Below are positions 1-8,022 of a stretch of 64,000 nucleotides of DNA, one piece after another. A program made the position numbers and the translations under genes. The notes under the pieces were generated by a model. That model saw only the letters and a program-made list of their open reading frames with translations, did not search any database and had not been told where the DNA came from. The first letter of the stretch is position 1; each line of letters opens with the position of its first letter. This stretch comes from Candidatus Saccharibacteria bacterium UBA6258. GTDB taxonomy: Bacteria; Patescibacteriota; Saccharimonadia; Saccharimonadales; Saccharimonadaceae. Location of the stretch: contig DJVK01000021.1 in assembly GCA_002441145.1 (NCBI GenBank), positions 922-64,921 of the forward strand, read 5' to 3'.

Positions 1-49
1 ACCGGGCTGCTCCACCCCGCGATACATATTCAATATTACCAGAGATAGC

Positions 50-502
50 TTACTTTTGCAACTGTTCAGCCGAGGTGCCCAACAAGAACCCGGCCCACTG
101 TTCAAGGTTGCTTGGTGCGCTGCCTGGCTCGCTCGCCTTTTGTGCGACAGTTGGCTCTTTGCCATACTGCTTAGCAGCTTCGCTATTAGGTGGCAAAATG
201 AGCACCTTCTCGCCCTGCGCAGCTAACCCAAGGTGTTCACGCGCAGCAAGGTCTTTATATTCATCGCTACGGTAGTAATTTTGCTGGTATTCAAGCGTTG
301 CAACCTCTAGTTCGGTCAGCTGGAGCTCACGTTTGCGGGCATCGTAATCTTTTTGCAATGCAAAGTTGCGCTGCATCATCGTGATCGATCCCCACGCCCA
401 GCTAGCCGCAATAATCAACGCGATAGCCACCACGATATTGTTCATCGTGCCGTAACGGTGCTTTAAATGATAGAGCGTTTTTATAATGTCTGTTTGCTTC
501 AT
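50..502 (-). CDS. Septum formation initiator family protein (FtsB/DivIC-like)
   Basis: A 150-residue bitopic membrane protein of the FtsB/DivIC type, which helps assemble the division machinery at mid-cell. After a short basic cytoplasmic tail there is one membrane segment (about residues 22-40), then a coiled-coil stretch rich in E, L and Q (about 45-75), and the family-typical region reading AAREHLGLAAQGEKVLILPP. The C-terminus is a low-complexity tail. I choose the ATG at 502 over the one at 508 because a TATAAT -10 box (513-518, minus strand) lies only 4 nt before 508, so transcription would begin inside that codon; from 502 the leader would be about 4 nt. It is divergent from the tRNA gene. 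The family call is firm, the exact orthology (FtsB, DivIC or FtsL) is not. Confidence 0.8.
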   Translation of the reverse strand: MKQTDIIKTLYHLKHRYGTMNNIVVAIALIIAASWAWGSITMMQRNFALQKDYDARKRELQLTELEVATLEYQQNYYRSDEYKDLAAREHLGLAAQGEKVLILPPNSEAAKQYGKEPTVAQKASEPGSAPSNLEQWAGFLLGTSAEQLQK

Positions 503-562
503 CGGCATTCTTATTATAGCCTACAGTGGTAAAATGGGCTATAATAGCTCAAGTAAACCTCT

Positions 563-638
563 GGGGGCGTAGCTCAGCGGTTAGAGCAGCGGGCTCATAA
601 CCTGTTGGTCGCTGGTTCAATCCCAGCCGCCCCCACCA
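563..638 (+). tRNA. tRNA with CAT anticodon (elongator Met, or Ile after lysidine modification)
   Basis: A full cloverleaf is visible. The acceptor arms are GGGGGCG (563-569) and CGCCCCC (628-634), followed by discriminator A and a genome-encoded CCA (636-638). The T arm contains GGTTCAATCC, and the anticodon loop is CTCATAA. The anticodon stem lacks the run of three G-C pairs typical of initiator tRNA, so this is an elongator Met or the CAU Ile species that TilS converts. A TATAAT box at 540-545 supplies a promoter, and a hairpin terminator follows. Confidence 0.96.
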
Positions 639-640
639 AA

Positions 641-678
641 AATAATTCCCCATCTTTTACGATGAGGGATTATTTTTT
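641..678 (+). terminator. Intrinsic terminator after the tRNA, shared with the convergent gene
   Basis: A 14-bp stem (641-654 with 661-674, one mismatch) is followed by T residues on the plus strand. A-residues before it provide a T-run on the minus strand, so it can act both ways. The last codons of the 657-1247 gene lie in the 3' arm. Confidence 0.8.
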
Positions 679-1247
679 AGAGATTCATATCTTTTATGCT
701 GCCTGGACCGTTTAGACTTATTTTTCGACCCAAGATACGCTTCTTTAAATTGATAGCGAGCCGCCATCATGTCGTCATGCACAACAAGCGGGTCGACGCC
801 AGCATTCGTCAAAGCCGTCTCGCCATAACCGAGGGCGAAATATATGTTCCCTTCCAGGCCCGCCTGATTAGCATCGCGCTTAAGGCGTGCTTCGCCACCG
901 TAGCGATGAATTTTAAGTTTATCTCCAGATTTAACCAACCCGTTAAGTTCGTTCATGCGTGCAAATTTAGTTAGAGCCTGTGCCATATTTGTTGCATATC
1001 TACCTAGTTCGACAGAGGGGTACGACCGTTCAAGCCTAAGTGGCAAGATTACCTCGGCATCAGCAATCGATTGGTAAAAATGATCCTTGTCATCAAGCGT
1101 ATCGGGAGCAACATCCTCACGATAGAGGTCGCTGAACCGCCTGTAGCCAACGGCATCAAACCCTGCGTCATCACGTGGGTGAATATCGCCTTCTTTGTCT
1201 ACAAAGCTATCTGGATTGAGTAACTCTTTGATGCGTGGCGTTTCCAT
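657..1247 (-). CDS. Hypothetical soluble protein (196 aa)
   Basis: I do not recognise the family. The protein is hydrophilic, with no signal peptide or membrane segment. It has a charged N-terminal half, an aromatic and Tyr-rich middle, and a basic Lys/Arg/Ser-rich tail from about residue 172. A TATAAT box (1256-1261, minus strand) lies 8 nt before the ATG with no Shine-Dalgarno sequence, so the message is probably leaderless. It converges on the tRNA gene and shares its terminator. Base composition matches the neighbours. Confidence 0.65.
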   Translation of the reverse strand: METPRIKELLNPDSFVDKEGDIHPRDDAGFDAVGYRRFSDLYREDVAPDTLDDKDHFYQSIADAEVILPLRLERSYPSVELGRYATNMAQALTKFARMNELNGLVKSGDKLKIHRYGGEARLKRDANQAGLEGNIYFALGYGETALTNAGVDPLVVHDDMMAARYQFKEAYLGSKNKSKRSRQHKRYESLKNNPSS

Positions 1248-1307
1248 ATAGTTATATTATAGCATAAGCGCAACAATAATGCAATATGCTTTAAGTATTT
1301 CGCCAAC

Positions 1308-1327
1308 AAAAAAAGCCCCGGTGGGGC
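1308..1327 (-). terminator. Intrinsic terminator for the 68-aa protein gene
   Basis: The arms GCCCC (1315-1319) and GGGGC (1323-1327) form a hairpin that is followed on the minus strand by seven T residues (A-run 1308-1314). Confidence 0.75.
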
Positions 1328-1428
1328 GTATCCTACACGGACGGCCCCTGGGGCATTTTGGCACCTGTTTGTTTGTATCTCTACAATATCATCATGGTGC
1401 TTGTGTTTGCAAGTCTAAACTGTGCGAA

Positions 1429-1635
1429 CTATTTTTTCTTAGAAACAGTCAAGAAACCGTTACGTGGGTTTTCTTTGACAACGCGGTCTTCTGGAAGATC
1501 GACTGGAGTACCCTTTGCGTTCTTCTCTACCTTAGCGAAGAAGTAGATTGTCTGTGGTTTGCCACCACGAAGTGTTACTTCGGTCTTGTGTAGGTAGTAT
1601 GTTACACCTTTTGAGTTCGTGTGCTTGTAAGCCAT
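1429..1635 (-). CDS. Small basic conserved-type protein (68 aa)
   Basis: A 68-residue Lys-rich protein with no Cys, signal peptide or membrane segment and an alternating polar/hydrophobic pattern that suggests a compact beta fold. I recall similar small proteins from other CPR genomes but know no function. Its expression signals are strong: a TTGACA-17 bp-TACGCT promoter, an AGGAGG ribosome-binding site about 8 nt before the ATG, and its own intrinsic terminator. As a monocistronic, apparently well-expressed gene it could be a nucleic-acid-binding or ribosome-associated protein, but that is inference from size and charge only. Confidence 0.75.
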   Translation of the reverse strand: MAYKHTNSKGVTYYLHKTEVTLRGGKPQTIYFFAKVEKNAKGTPVDLPEDRVVKENPRNGFLTVSKKK

Positions 1636-1669
1636 AAAGTTATACCTCCTATTAGCATCTTACAGAGTA

Positions 1670-1698
1670 AGCGTATCGCGGATTGAAACAGGTGTCAA
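1670..1698 (-). promoter_or_regulatory. Sigma70-type promoter of the 68-aa protein gene
   Basis: On the minus strand a perfect -35 TTGACA (1693-1698) and a -10 TACGCT (1670-1675) are separated by 17 bp. This is one of the two TTGACA boxes with correct spacing that I found in the window. Confidence 0.7.
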
Positions 1699-1701
1699 CA
1701 C

Positions 1702-2328
1702 TTATAGCTCTCTGTAATGATGTTTGAGTAACATCCGTAGGATTGCGAGGCTTAAGAGGCGGACGATAATGACCCCTGTTAAAATGGCTGAAATCAGTAG
1801 TGAAAAACCAGCAAAATCGGGTGACCACCGTGGAGAAACAAAACTATAGCGATATAGAGCAGGATTAGGCAATTCTGGCTCTGGCAACGTCTCTGACCCC
1901 GGGCGCTTTGAAAGCTCATTCAAGAAACATTGCATGTACGCGCTAGACCATCCACTAAACTGAGGCTTACAGATTGCCTCGGCTTCGGCATTGATGCGGG
2001 CGTTTTCGGTTGAGGCACTTGCTGCACGCTCAATTGCCTGCTGGGCATCGCGATTGTATTGTTCCTGCAAGTAAAATACACCGGTGCTTGCATTCATGTG
2101 CGCAGATGAAAACCGTTGTAACGCATAAACTCGACCAGTGATATCGTCGATGTTGCCCGTTTTATCAGCCGCGGCGATAGCCTGGCGGCGCGCAATCATG
2201 CCAGTATTGTTTATGCGCAGGAATGTAGCTGTAATAAACAGCATCAGGATAAGCAGAATAACCAGCTTCCAGGTTTGGATTCCCTGCAACTGTTTTATAC
2301 TTCGCTTTATTTGCCTTTTATCGGCCAC
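1702..2328 (-). CDS. Hypothetical membrane protein with two TM segments (208 aa)
   Basis: A basic cytoplasmic N-terminus is followed by a membrane segment (about residues 20-38). An extracytoplasmic region of about 130 residues then carries an Ala/Glu-rich helical part and two Cys residues (CKPQF and MQCFL) that could form a disulfide. A second membrane segment lies at about 172-195, and the tail is basic. I recognise no domain. The predicted topology is both ends inside with a central external domain. It is transcribed in the same direction as the MFS gene, 44 bp downstream of it, and the two may form an operon. Confidence 0.65.
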   Translation of the reverse strand: MADKRQIKRSIKQLQGIQTWKLVILLILMLFITATFLRINNTGMIARRQAIAAADKTGNIDDITGRVYALQRFSSAHMNASTGVFYLQEQYNRDAQQAIERAASASTENARINAEAEAICKPQFSGWSSAYMQCFLNELSKRPGSETLPEPELPNPALYRYSFVSPRWSPDFAGFSLLISAILTGVIIVRLLSLAILRMLLKHHYREL

Positions 2329-2372
2329 CTAAATATCCCACCATAGTAATAGTGCTTTTAGTATAGCACTGT

Positions 2373-3581
2373 TTATCGGGCGGCGCGACGAGAAATAAGG
2401 AGAATAAGTTCGTATGCTGCGGCGGCAAAAAAGGTCAGTTTCATGCCCTGCTCGACCCCTAATGTATGGACACTTAGCGCCAAGACGATACAGGCCGCAG
2501 CGGCGCCCAGATTGACGGCCATTTCGATGAACATGACATAGACAATCCTGTAGCCGTAGCTATCGGCAATATCAAAAATAACACGCGTAAACGGCATAGC
2601 ATACGCCGAGGTCGCGGTTTCGCTGGCAATATTAACCCCCAAGACACCTGTCGTTGTCAAGGTGAACGGCCTGAACAAGTGAATGACGGTATTCGCGATC
2701 GTGCCAGCAGTCAGCAGCACGCCACCCTTATGCTTGTCGACGATTTGTCCAAATGTCCAGGCGGCTACCATCGAAACAAATACGCCAAGCGATGCTAAAC
2801 CACCAAGCGCGGCGTATACGTCAGGTCCAAGGCTGCTAAAGATGAATAGCATGATGAACAGCGTCCAAACCATGCCACTCGTAACAAAATCGAACCCAAC
2901 GACAGATTGTGATAAGAGACTTTGCCATGCGTGTCGCCACGGGAACCCTGCTATCTTTAGCTTGATACGTGTTGCGGTCGGTTCGATGGTCCGCAGCAAT
3001 GGTAATGCAGCAAGGGCAAAGACGATGCCTGCCACGATAATGGTAATCTGTGGCGAATAGACAGCGGCGATCACACCACCAACCAGCGGGCTGATAATTT
3101 TAGCTGCCTTTTCCATGACTTGCATAGTGCCAATTTCTTTGCCGGCATGATCGCTATGCTTTACCTTAGAAAAATCGACTAAATACCCTATATCGTACAT
3201 GGCGGCAGACATTTGTTGGAACATACCGAATATTAAGACAGCTATTAAACCTTGGTCAGATGCAAACGCGAATGCCACCAATGAAGGAATGCGTAGTATG
3301 TTCGCGAGTAGGATGGCGTGCTTCGGGCCATAGTAAGCAGTATATCGGGCAGCGAGTACAGAGAACGGTATCTTGAACAAATACCATCCGGCATAGAACA
3401 ATGCGATGAATACGATGCTATAGCCGAGTTCGTACAGGTACACGGCTGCGAACAAGTTAACGATGTTGATGGCAAACGTCGTCATGAGGCGCGATGCGTA
3501 GAGTTCGGCAATTTCGTCAAATGAAACTGTGCGCCAGTAGTGACGGCGCCTAAATAGACGATGAATGATGCGTTGGAACAT
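2373..3581 (-). CDS. Major facilitator superfamily permease
   Basis: A 402-residue polytopic membrane protein with about 11-12 hydrophobic segments and MFS-like spacing of charged loops (YYGPKH after TM2-3, and the central loop near residue 200). The substrate cannot be told from sequence. I place the start at 3581 (MFQRII) rather than further upstream, because the longer reading would run into the murC promoter and start. The gene is divergent from the MurC-like gene, with about 60 bp between starts. A TATAAT-like box about 30 nt upstream suggests a short leader. Confidence 0.8.
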   Translation of the reverse strand: MFQRIIHRLFRRRHYWRTVSFDEIAELYASRLMTTFAINIVNLFAAVYLYELGYSIVFIALFYAGWYLFKIPFSVLAARYTAYYGPKHAILLANILRIPSLVAFAFASDQGLIAVLIFGMFQQMSAAMYDIGYLVDFSKVKHSDHAGKEIGTMQVMEKAAKIISPLVGGVIAAVYSPQITIIVAGIVFALAALPLLRTIEPTATRIKLKIAGFPWRHAWQSLLSQSVVGFDFVTSGMVWTLFIMLFIFSSLGPDVYAALGGLASLGVFVSMVAAWTFGQIVDKHKGGVLLTAGTIANTVIHLFRPFTLTTTGVLGVNIASETATSAYAMPFTRVIFDIADSYGYRIVYVMFIEMAVNLGAAAACIVLALSVHTLGVEQGMKLTFFAAAAYELILLISRRAAR

Positions 3582-3642
3582 ATTTATTTTTGCTCGTTTT
3601 CTAGAGTCAATTATAGCATACCGCTCATGATATACTAAGGCT

Positions 3643-4905
3643 ATGAACATCTACTTTTGTGGTATTGGTGGCGTCGGCATCGGCCCTCTGGCTGAAATCG
3701 CACGCGACGCTGGGCACACCGTGCAAGGATCGGACACTAAACAAAGTCTGACAACGAAAGAATTATCTGAACGCGACGTAACAGTCACGACCGACCAAAG
3801 CGGTGCGTTTTTAACAGCCGCGCACGCCGACAACCCTATTGATTGGTTCGTCTACACTGCCGCCCTGCCCGCTGATCACCCCGAACTCTTAACCGCTCAA
3901 CAGCTCGGTATTCACACCGCAAAGCGCGATGAATTACTTAATCACATCATTAGTGAAAAGAACTTGAAGCTCATCGCCATCGCTGGTACCCACGGCAAAA
4001 CAACTACCACAGCGATGATGGTATGGACCATGCGCCAACTAGGTATTCCTGTCAGTTATTCGATTGGTTCGACTGTTAGTTTTGGGCCAAGCGGCTATTT
4101 TGACCCTGCTAGCAAATATTTTGTGTATGAATGTGATGAATTTGATCGCAACTTTTTGCACTTTTCGCCCTTCGTTACGGCAATCACGTCAATCGATTAC
4201 GACCACCCAGACACCTACCCGACACCAGCAAGCTATACCGACGCATTCACGCAATTAATCAATCAGTCACAGCATACTATTATGTGGAAGCACGATACTA
4301 CTACGGGCACGACGCCTCACGATGATTCGTGGGTGTTGCAAGATTCTGAAGCCATCGACTATAAAATCCCTGGCGCACATAACCGCGCTAATGCGACACT
4401 TATAGCTAAGGTTTGCGAGTACGTCAATTTTGGGACTAGCGACAGCGTAAAAACAGCCTTAGAATCGTTCCCAGGTACGAGCCGCCGTTTTGAACGGTTA
4501 GCTGAGAATCTTTATAGCGACTACGGGCACCACCCTGTCGAAATTGCCGCCACGCTGCAAATGGCGCGTGAAATCAACGACCGCGTAGTTCTTGTTTACC
4601 AGCCACATCAAAATAGGCGCCAGCATGAAATTCGCGACCAATATACCAACTGTACCGAACTTGCTGAAGACATTTACTGGTTACCCACTTACCTATCGCG
4701 CGAAAGCGTGGACCTGCCGGTACTGACACCCGAAGAGCTTATCGAAGGTCTTGCTAACAGCGAAAACGTCCACGTAGCAGAACTCGACGATATTCTGTGG
4801 AGCGCAATTCAGGTTGCTCGCGAGCACGGCAAACTTGTATTATGCATGGGCGCCGGCAGCATTGACGATTGGGTACGTCAAAAGCTTGCTGATTCTACGC
4901 AATAA
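3643..4905 (+). CDS. murC: UDP-N-acetylmuramate-amino acid ligase, MurC-like
   Basis: A Mur ligase that would add the first amino acid (L-Ala) to UDP-MurNAc in the cytoplasm, using ATP. The N-terminal Rossmann-like domain starts with FCGIGGVGIGPLAE. The ATP-binding P-loop GTHGKTTTT is near residue 115, followed by ECDEFDRNF and IDYDHPD, which correspond to the Mg/ATP site region, and a C-terminal domain contains YGHHPVE and YQPHQNRR. At 420 residues it is shorter than most MurC (about 450-490). Mpl, the peptide-recycling ligase, is a possible alternative because the central motif is intermediate. A TATACT box (3631-3636) 6 nt before the ATG predicts a leaderless message. It overlaps the convergent Nudix gene by 11 bp. 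Confidence 0.85.
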   Translation: MNIYFCGIGGVGIGPLAEIARDAGHTVQGSDTKQSLTTKELSERDVTVTTDQSGAFLTAAHADNPIDWFVYTAALPADHPELLTAQQLGIHTAKRDELLNHIISEKNLKLIAIAGTHGKTTTTAMMVWTMRQLGIPVSYSIGSTVSFGPSGYFDPASKYFVYECDEFDRNFLHFSPFVTAITSIDYDHPDTYPTPASYTDAFTQLINQSQHTIMWKHDTTTGTTPHDDSWVLQDSEAIDYKIPGAHNRANATLIAKVCEYVNFGTSDSVKTALESFPGTSRRFERLAENLYSDYGHHPVEIAATLQMAREINDRVVLVYQPHQNRRQHEIRDQYTNCTELAEDIYWLPTYLSRESVDLPVLTPEELIEGLANSENVHVAELDDILWSAIQVAREHGKLVLCMGAGSIDDWVRQKLADSTQ

Positions 4906-5557
4906 ACTCTTCAAAAAAGAAATCGTCACCGAAGAAACTGCGTGACACGATTTGCTCCACGGCAGGAGCTAAATTTAGCTTACCAAGATCCAACGGCTTG
5001 ACCCATTGAAGATTATCAGTTGATGTAGAGTCGTCGGTTTCACACCTAAAAATATGCGCGAGCGTCGAACTATCGACAGCCTTCTTATTCATTATCCTAA
5101 TATAACAATCGCCAACATGACGTAAGTTTCGAATACTGTGCGGTAATTTTTCATCTGCCTCACGCTTGGCGGCGGCCAATACCGATGCGTCATCGATATG
5201 CAGTTTACCGTAGGGCAATGTCCAGGTATTGATGTATGGCTGCTTAGTGCGTTTTTGCAGTAACACTTTACCGTAGCCGTCCTGTACTAAAATCATGGTA
5301 ATAATTTTTGGCTGTTTACGAATCGCGACATTGTCAGCATTCACACGATCGACAAACAATAAGCCTTTGTGGCTGAGTGTGTAGCCAAGATCAGCCTTTT
5401 TAATATAGTCTGATTTTTGCAACAACTTTAGATGATACGTAAACAAATTCGTGTCAGTTTTTGGCGGGCGTAAGTCGCTAAAACGAGCGTACTCATGTGT
5501 CATCAGGTAGCTGACGATGTACCGTTGAATGTGATGGGTTAAGGTCTTATCAAACAT
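4895..5557 (-). CDS. Nudix hydrolase with N-terminal winged-helix-like domain
   Basis: The first 70-80 residues look like a winged helix (LMTHEYARFSDLR then a recognition-helix-like segment). The rest is a Nudix domain starting at about residue 85 (IITMILVQDGYGKVLLQKR). The Nudix box is GKLHIDDASVLAAAKREADE: the READE core is kept but the first Glu of the canonical GX5E is Asp. Nudix enzymes hydrolyse nucleoside diphosphate-linked compounds; some winged-helix Nudix proteins instead are ligand-responsive transcription regulators, and this architecture fits either role. It converges on the MurC-like gene with an 11-bp overlap. Confidence 0.78.
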   Translation of the reverse strand: MFDKTLTHHIQRYIVSYLMTHEYARFSDLRPPKTDTNLFTYHLKLLQKSDYIKKADLGYTLSHKGLLFVDRVNADNVAIRKQPKIITMILVQDGYGKVLLQKRTKQPYINTWTLPYGKLHIDDASVLAAAKREADEKLPHSIRNLRHVGDCYIRIMNKKAVDSSTLAHIFRCETDDSTSTDNLQWVKPLDLGKLNLAPAVEQIVSRSFFGDDFFFEEFIA

Positions 5558-5644
5558 ATTTGACTCAATTTATACTTACTATACCTATTAATGATACCAC
5601 GATATTCTATGAGAGTAATCTGTAATACACATATGGAGTGCGTA

Positions 5645-6787
5645 ATGAGTATATACAACGAAATTCTATTGAACAAAAAATTTGAGCAAACTATGCCCAT
5701 CGAGGTTGAGCGCAAATTCATTCCATTGTTCCCCGAGACTATGCACCCATACCGCGAAACCGCTCGTCCTATTGAACAGACCTATCTAAGTCGTCACGAT
5801 GAACCATTCAGTTTACGAGTACGTGAACATATCGATGAATCAGGCACGCCCCAGTATACCGCTACACTAAAAGACAAAGGAACGATTGATGTAAACGGCT
5901 TAACCCGCATCGAAATAGAAGCTCAGATATCCGCTGAATTATACGCGTATTACAAGTCGTCTAGCGCGCTTGCCTTGCGTAAGTTACGAGCCGAACCACT
6001 GCCGGGCGTGTTTATAGATTTTCATGAAGACGGATCAATCATTGCCGAGGCCGAGAATCCAGACCACTGGGAACACTTTGCCGCCGAACATGGTGCGCCG
6101 TTTGTCGAAGTAACGGGTGATCGAATGGCAGACAATGAATGGCGAGCACACGTCGAATATTTACGGAGTGGATATGAACTACCTCGCATCGACGAATTAA
6201 ACGCAACGAACATTGCAGCCGATATCTTACAAGAACACGACGAAGCTGAACCGTTAGTCGTTAGAATTGCAGGGCGCTCAGGTTCCGGAAAATCAACACT
6301 CGTTAGACAATTAGGCTCTTCGCTTGCGACTTACGGGATCTCCCCCATCGTCTTATCTACTGATGACTATCATCGTGGAACACGGTGGCTAACTTCGTAC
6401 AATAACGGCGAACCGTGGACTGCATGGGATGATGCGATCGTGTACGACACCAAAGCGATGGCGGCTGATTTATATGAACTTAAAAATGGGTCACCAATTC
6501 CCCGCCGTGTCTTTGATTTTTCAACTGCCGAACCGTTGACCGACGGTACCATCGAACCATCTACTGTCATTATTGTCGAAGGTATTTACGCAGGAAGCCA
6601 AGGTATCGCGGGACCACGTGAATTGCTGTACGAGATGCCGACGCCACTTGCGACATGCATCGGTCGACGAATTATTCGCGACATGCAAGAACGGCCGGAG
6701 TTTGCTGACCCGGTAAAAAGCCTGGTCTATACCCTCACCCACGCCGAACCGGCGTATCGTCGTCAGTCAGCTGCAACTGGCGGATAA
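5645..6787 (+). CDS. CYTH domain-P-loop kinase fusion protein
   Basis: A 380-residue two-domain protein. The N-terminal half (about residues 17-170) is a CYTH/triphosphate tunnel domain with the ExExK signature as EVERKF, alternating charged beta strands, and a second acidic stretch near residue 160. CYTH enzymes act on triphosphates such as inorganic or thiamine triphosphate. The C-terminal half (about 210-380) is a uridine-kinase-like P-loop domain with Walker A GRSGSGKST and LSTDDYHRG. Plant TTM1/TTM2 join the same two domains in the opposite order. The start is the ATG at 5645, which has GGAG upstream at good spacing; an in-frame ATG at 5591 lacks a ribosome-binding site. It overlaps trmB tail to tail by 25 bp. 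Confidence 0.85.
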   Translation: MSIYNEILLNKKFEQTMPIEVERKFIPLFPETMHPYRETARPIEQTYLSRHDEPFSLRVREHIDESGTPQYTATLKDKGTIDVNGLTRIEIEAQISAELYAYYKSSSALALRKLRAEPLPGVFIDFHEDGSIIAEAENPDHWEHFAAEHGAPFVEVTGDRMADNEWRAHVEYLRSGYELPRIDELNATNIAADILQEHDEAEPLVVRIAGRSGSGKSTLVRQLGSSLATYGISPIVLSTDDYHRGTRWLTSYNNGEPWTAWDDAIVYDTKAMAADLYELKNGSPIPRRVFDFSTAEPLTDGTIEPSTVIIVEGIYAGSQGIAGPRELLYEMPTPLATCIGRRIIRDMQERPEFADPVKSLVYTLTHAEPAYRRQSAATGG

Positions 6788-7425
6788 GCTTTGACGAAGT
6801 GGGTCGGCAGACCTTCGGCCGTAAACTTTTGTTCGTAAGTTGTCATGATTTTATAATCGTCAGCGAGCTCTGTGTCATGTAGGTCAAACGAAATCTCGTC
6901 GAGTCGCCACTTTTCGGCAACAAGTTGCTCAAGCGTCCACGTAAATAACTGGTGAGAATCGGTTTTAAAATATAATGCGCCGTCGCTACTAAGTAATTGC
7001 GCGTAGATACGTAAGAATGTCGGGTGCATCAAGCGGCGCCCTGCTGAACGCTTCTTCGGGTGCGGGTCAGGGAATGTCACCCAGAGCGTATCGATACCGC
7101 CCGGTTCGAACAATTCGAGTAATTGATCACCACGAGTGCGCAAAAAACGAACATTATTCGTGCCTTGTTCGGTCGCAAGTCTAGCTCCCTTTTGCAGCCT
7201 GTCGCCTTTTACGTCAATCGCCGCTACACGCCAATCAGCATGACGACGCGCAAGCTCCGCACTAAACAATCCGGTACCGGCACCGATTTCAAGCACATTT
7301 GGTGCAAAACTTTTATCCCAGTCTGCATATTCCATACATAAATCAGAATTGCTAAACAATGCAAATTTATACTGTTTTCGCTTGCGGGTAATAATAAAGT
7401 CCTTTGGATTAAGTAATTCAGACAT
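6763..7425 (-). CDS. trmB: tRNA (guanine-N7-)-methyltransferase
   Basis: The enzyme uses S-adenosylmethionine to form m7G46 in the variable loop of tRNAs. The SAM-binding motif LEIGAGTGLFS is at about residue 42, the acidic residue of motif II is in AAIDVKGDR, and the family-specific WVTFPDPHPKKR is near 118. The length of 220 matches TrmB. A TATAAT box (7434-7439, minus strand) 8 nt before the ATG with no ribosome-binding site suggests a leaderless message. It overlaps the convergent CYTH-kinase gene by 25 bp. Confidence 0.93.
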   Translation of the reverse strand: MSELLNPKDFIITRKRKQYKFALFSNSDLCMEYADWDKSFAPNVLEIGAGTGLFSAELARRHADWRVAAIDVKGDRLQKGARLATEQGTNNVRFLRTRGDQLLELFEPGGIDTLWVTFPDPHPKKRSAGRRLMHPTFLRIYAQLLSSDGALYFKTDSHQLFTWTLEQLVAEKWRLDEISFDLHDTELADDYKIMTTYEQKFTAEGLPTHFVKAYPPVAAD

Positions 7426-7472
7426 CGAGACTTATTATAGCATCTGCCCTTAGTGACGCCCTGCTTACTTTG

Positions 7473-8003
7473 CTAACGCAGTCGCTCAATATCACCAGTA
7501 GCCGTGACGCGGATCAAACGTGAGGGCGGTATGTCGCTCGACACCGCTCCACCATCGATATAGATATCAACGACATCCCCAAAATACGCACGCGCTTCAT
7601 CGATAGTTGAAGCTGGCGGCAAGCTTTCGGGATTCGCGCTTGGCGCAATTAATGGGCCAGTCTCACGAATAACATCTTTCAGAAAATCATTATTAGGAAT
7701 ACGGTGCGCAAGCTGATTATTTGTCCGCAAGAGCCAGGCCGGCGCTTTTGGCGCATCAACTAAAATACTGGTTGGAATACCATCCGACACGATAGTATTG
7801 CTCAAATCACCGTAGGCTTGTGATGAGTCAGCAATTAACACGATGCAGGATTTGCTTGGATCGCGCTGCTTGACTTCGTATACTTTCTTGACTGCGGCTT
7901 CATCCTCTGCACGCGCAAGAAGTCCGTACAATGTATCGGTACGTACCACGGCAATACCGCCACTGTTCAAAATAGAGATAAGCTGTTTCGGATCTTGTTT
8001 CAT
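7473..8003 (-). CDS. Threonylcarbamoyl-AMP synthase, YrdC/Sua5 family
   Basis: A 176-residue YrdC-fold enzyme that makes threonylcarbamoyl-AMP from Thr, bicarbonate and ATP for the t6A37 tRNA modification. The conserved parts are VVRTDTLYGLLA near the start, KQRDPSKSCIVLI (the basic K/R and Ser of the active site), and the C-terminal APSANPE motif. It lacks the extra Sua5 domain, so YrdC (TsaC) is the better name. I use the ATG at 8003: the longer frame would overlap the divergent mscS start and its promoter. A TATAAC-like box lies 4 nt upstream. Confidence 0.88.
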   Translation of the reverse strand: MKQDPKQLISILNSGGIAVVRTDTLYGLLARAEDEAAVKKVYEVKQRDPSKSCIVLIADSSQAYGDLSNTIVSDGIPTSILVDAPKAPAWLLRTNNQLAHRIPNNDFLKDVIRETGPLIAPSANPESLPPASTIDEARAYFGDVVDIYIDGGAVSSDIPPSRLIRVTATGDIERLR

Positions 8004-8007
8004 CTCT

Positions 8008-8015
8008 GTTATACT
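8008..8015. promoter_or_regulatory. Overlapping divergent -10 boxes between yrdC and mscS
   Basis: Only 19 bp separate the two start codons. TATACT (8010-8015) faces mscS, and its opposite strand reads TATAAC (8008-8013) facing yrdC. The two polymerases could not bind at once, so expression of the two genes may be mutually exclusive at any instant. Confidence 0.6.
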
Positions 8016-8022
8016 AACACAT

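Noticed and set aside
1344..1354. Palindrome GCCCCTGGGGC after the 68-aa gene
   Set aside because: A one-base loop cannot form an RNA hairpin with full stem, and the real terminator is the adjoining 1308-1327 hairpin.
7843..8022. N-terminal extension of the MscS-like protein
   Set aside because: The extension reads antisense through yrdC and has no membrane or signal features, and the TATACT box 7 nt before 8023 fixes the start there.
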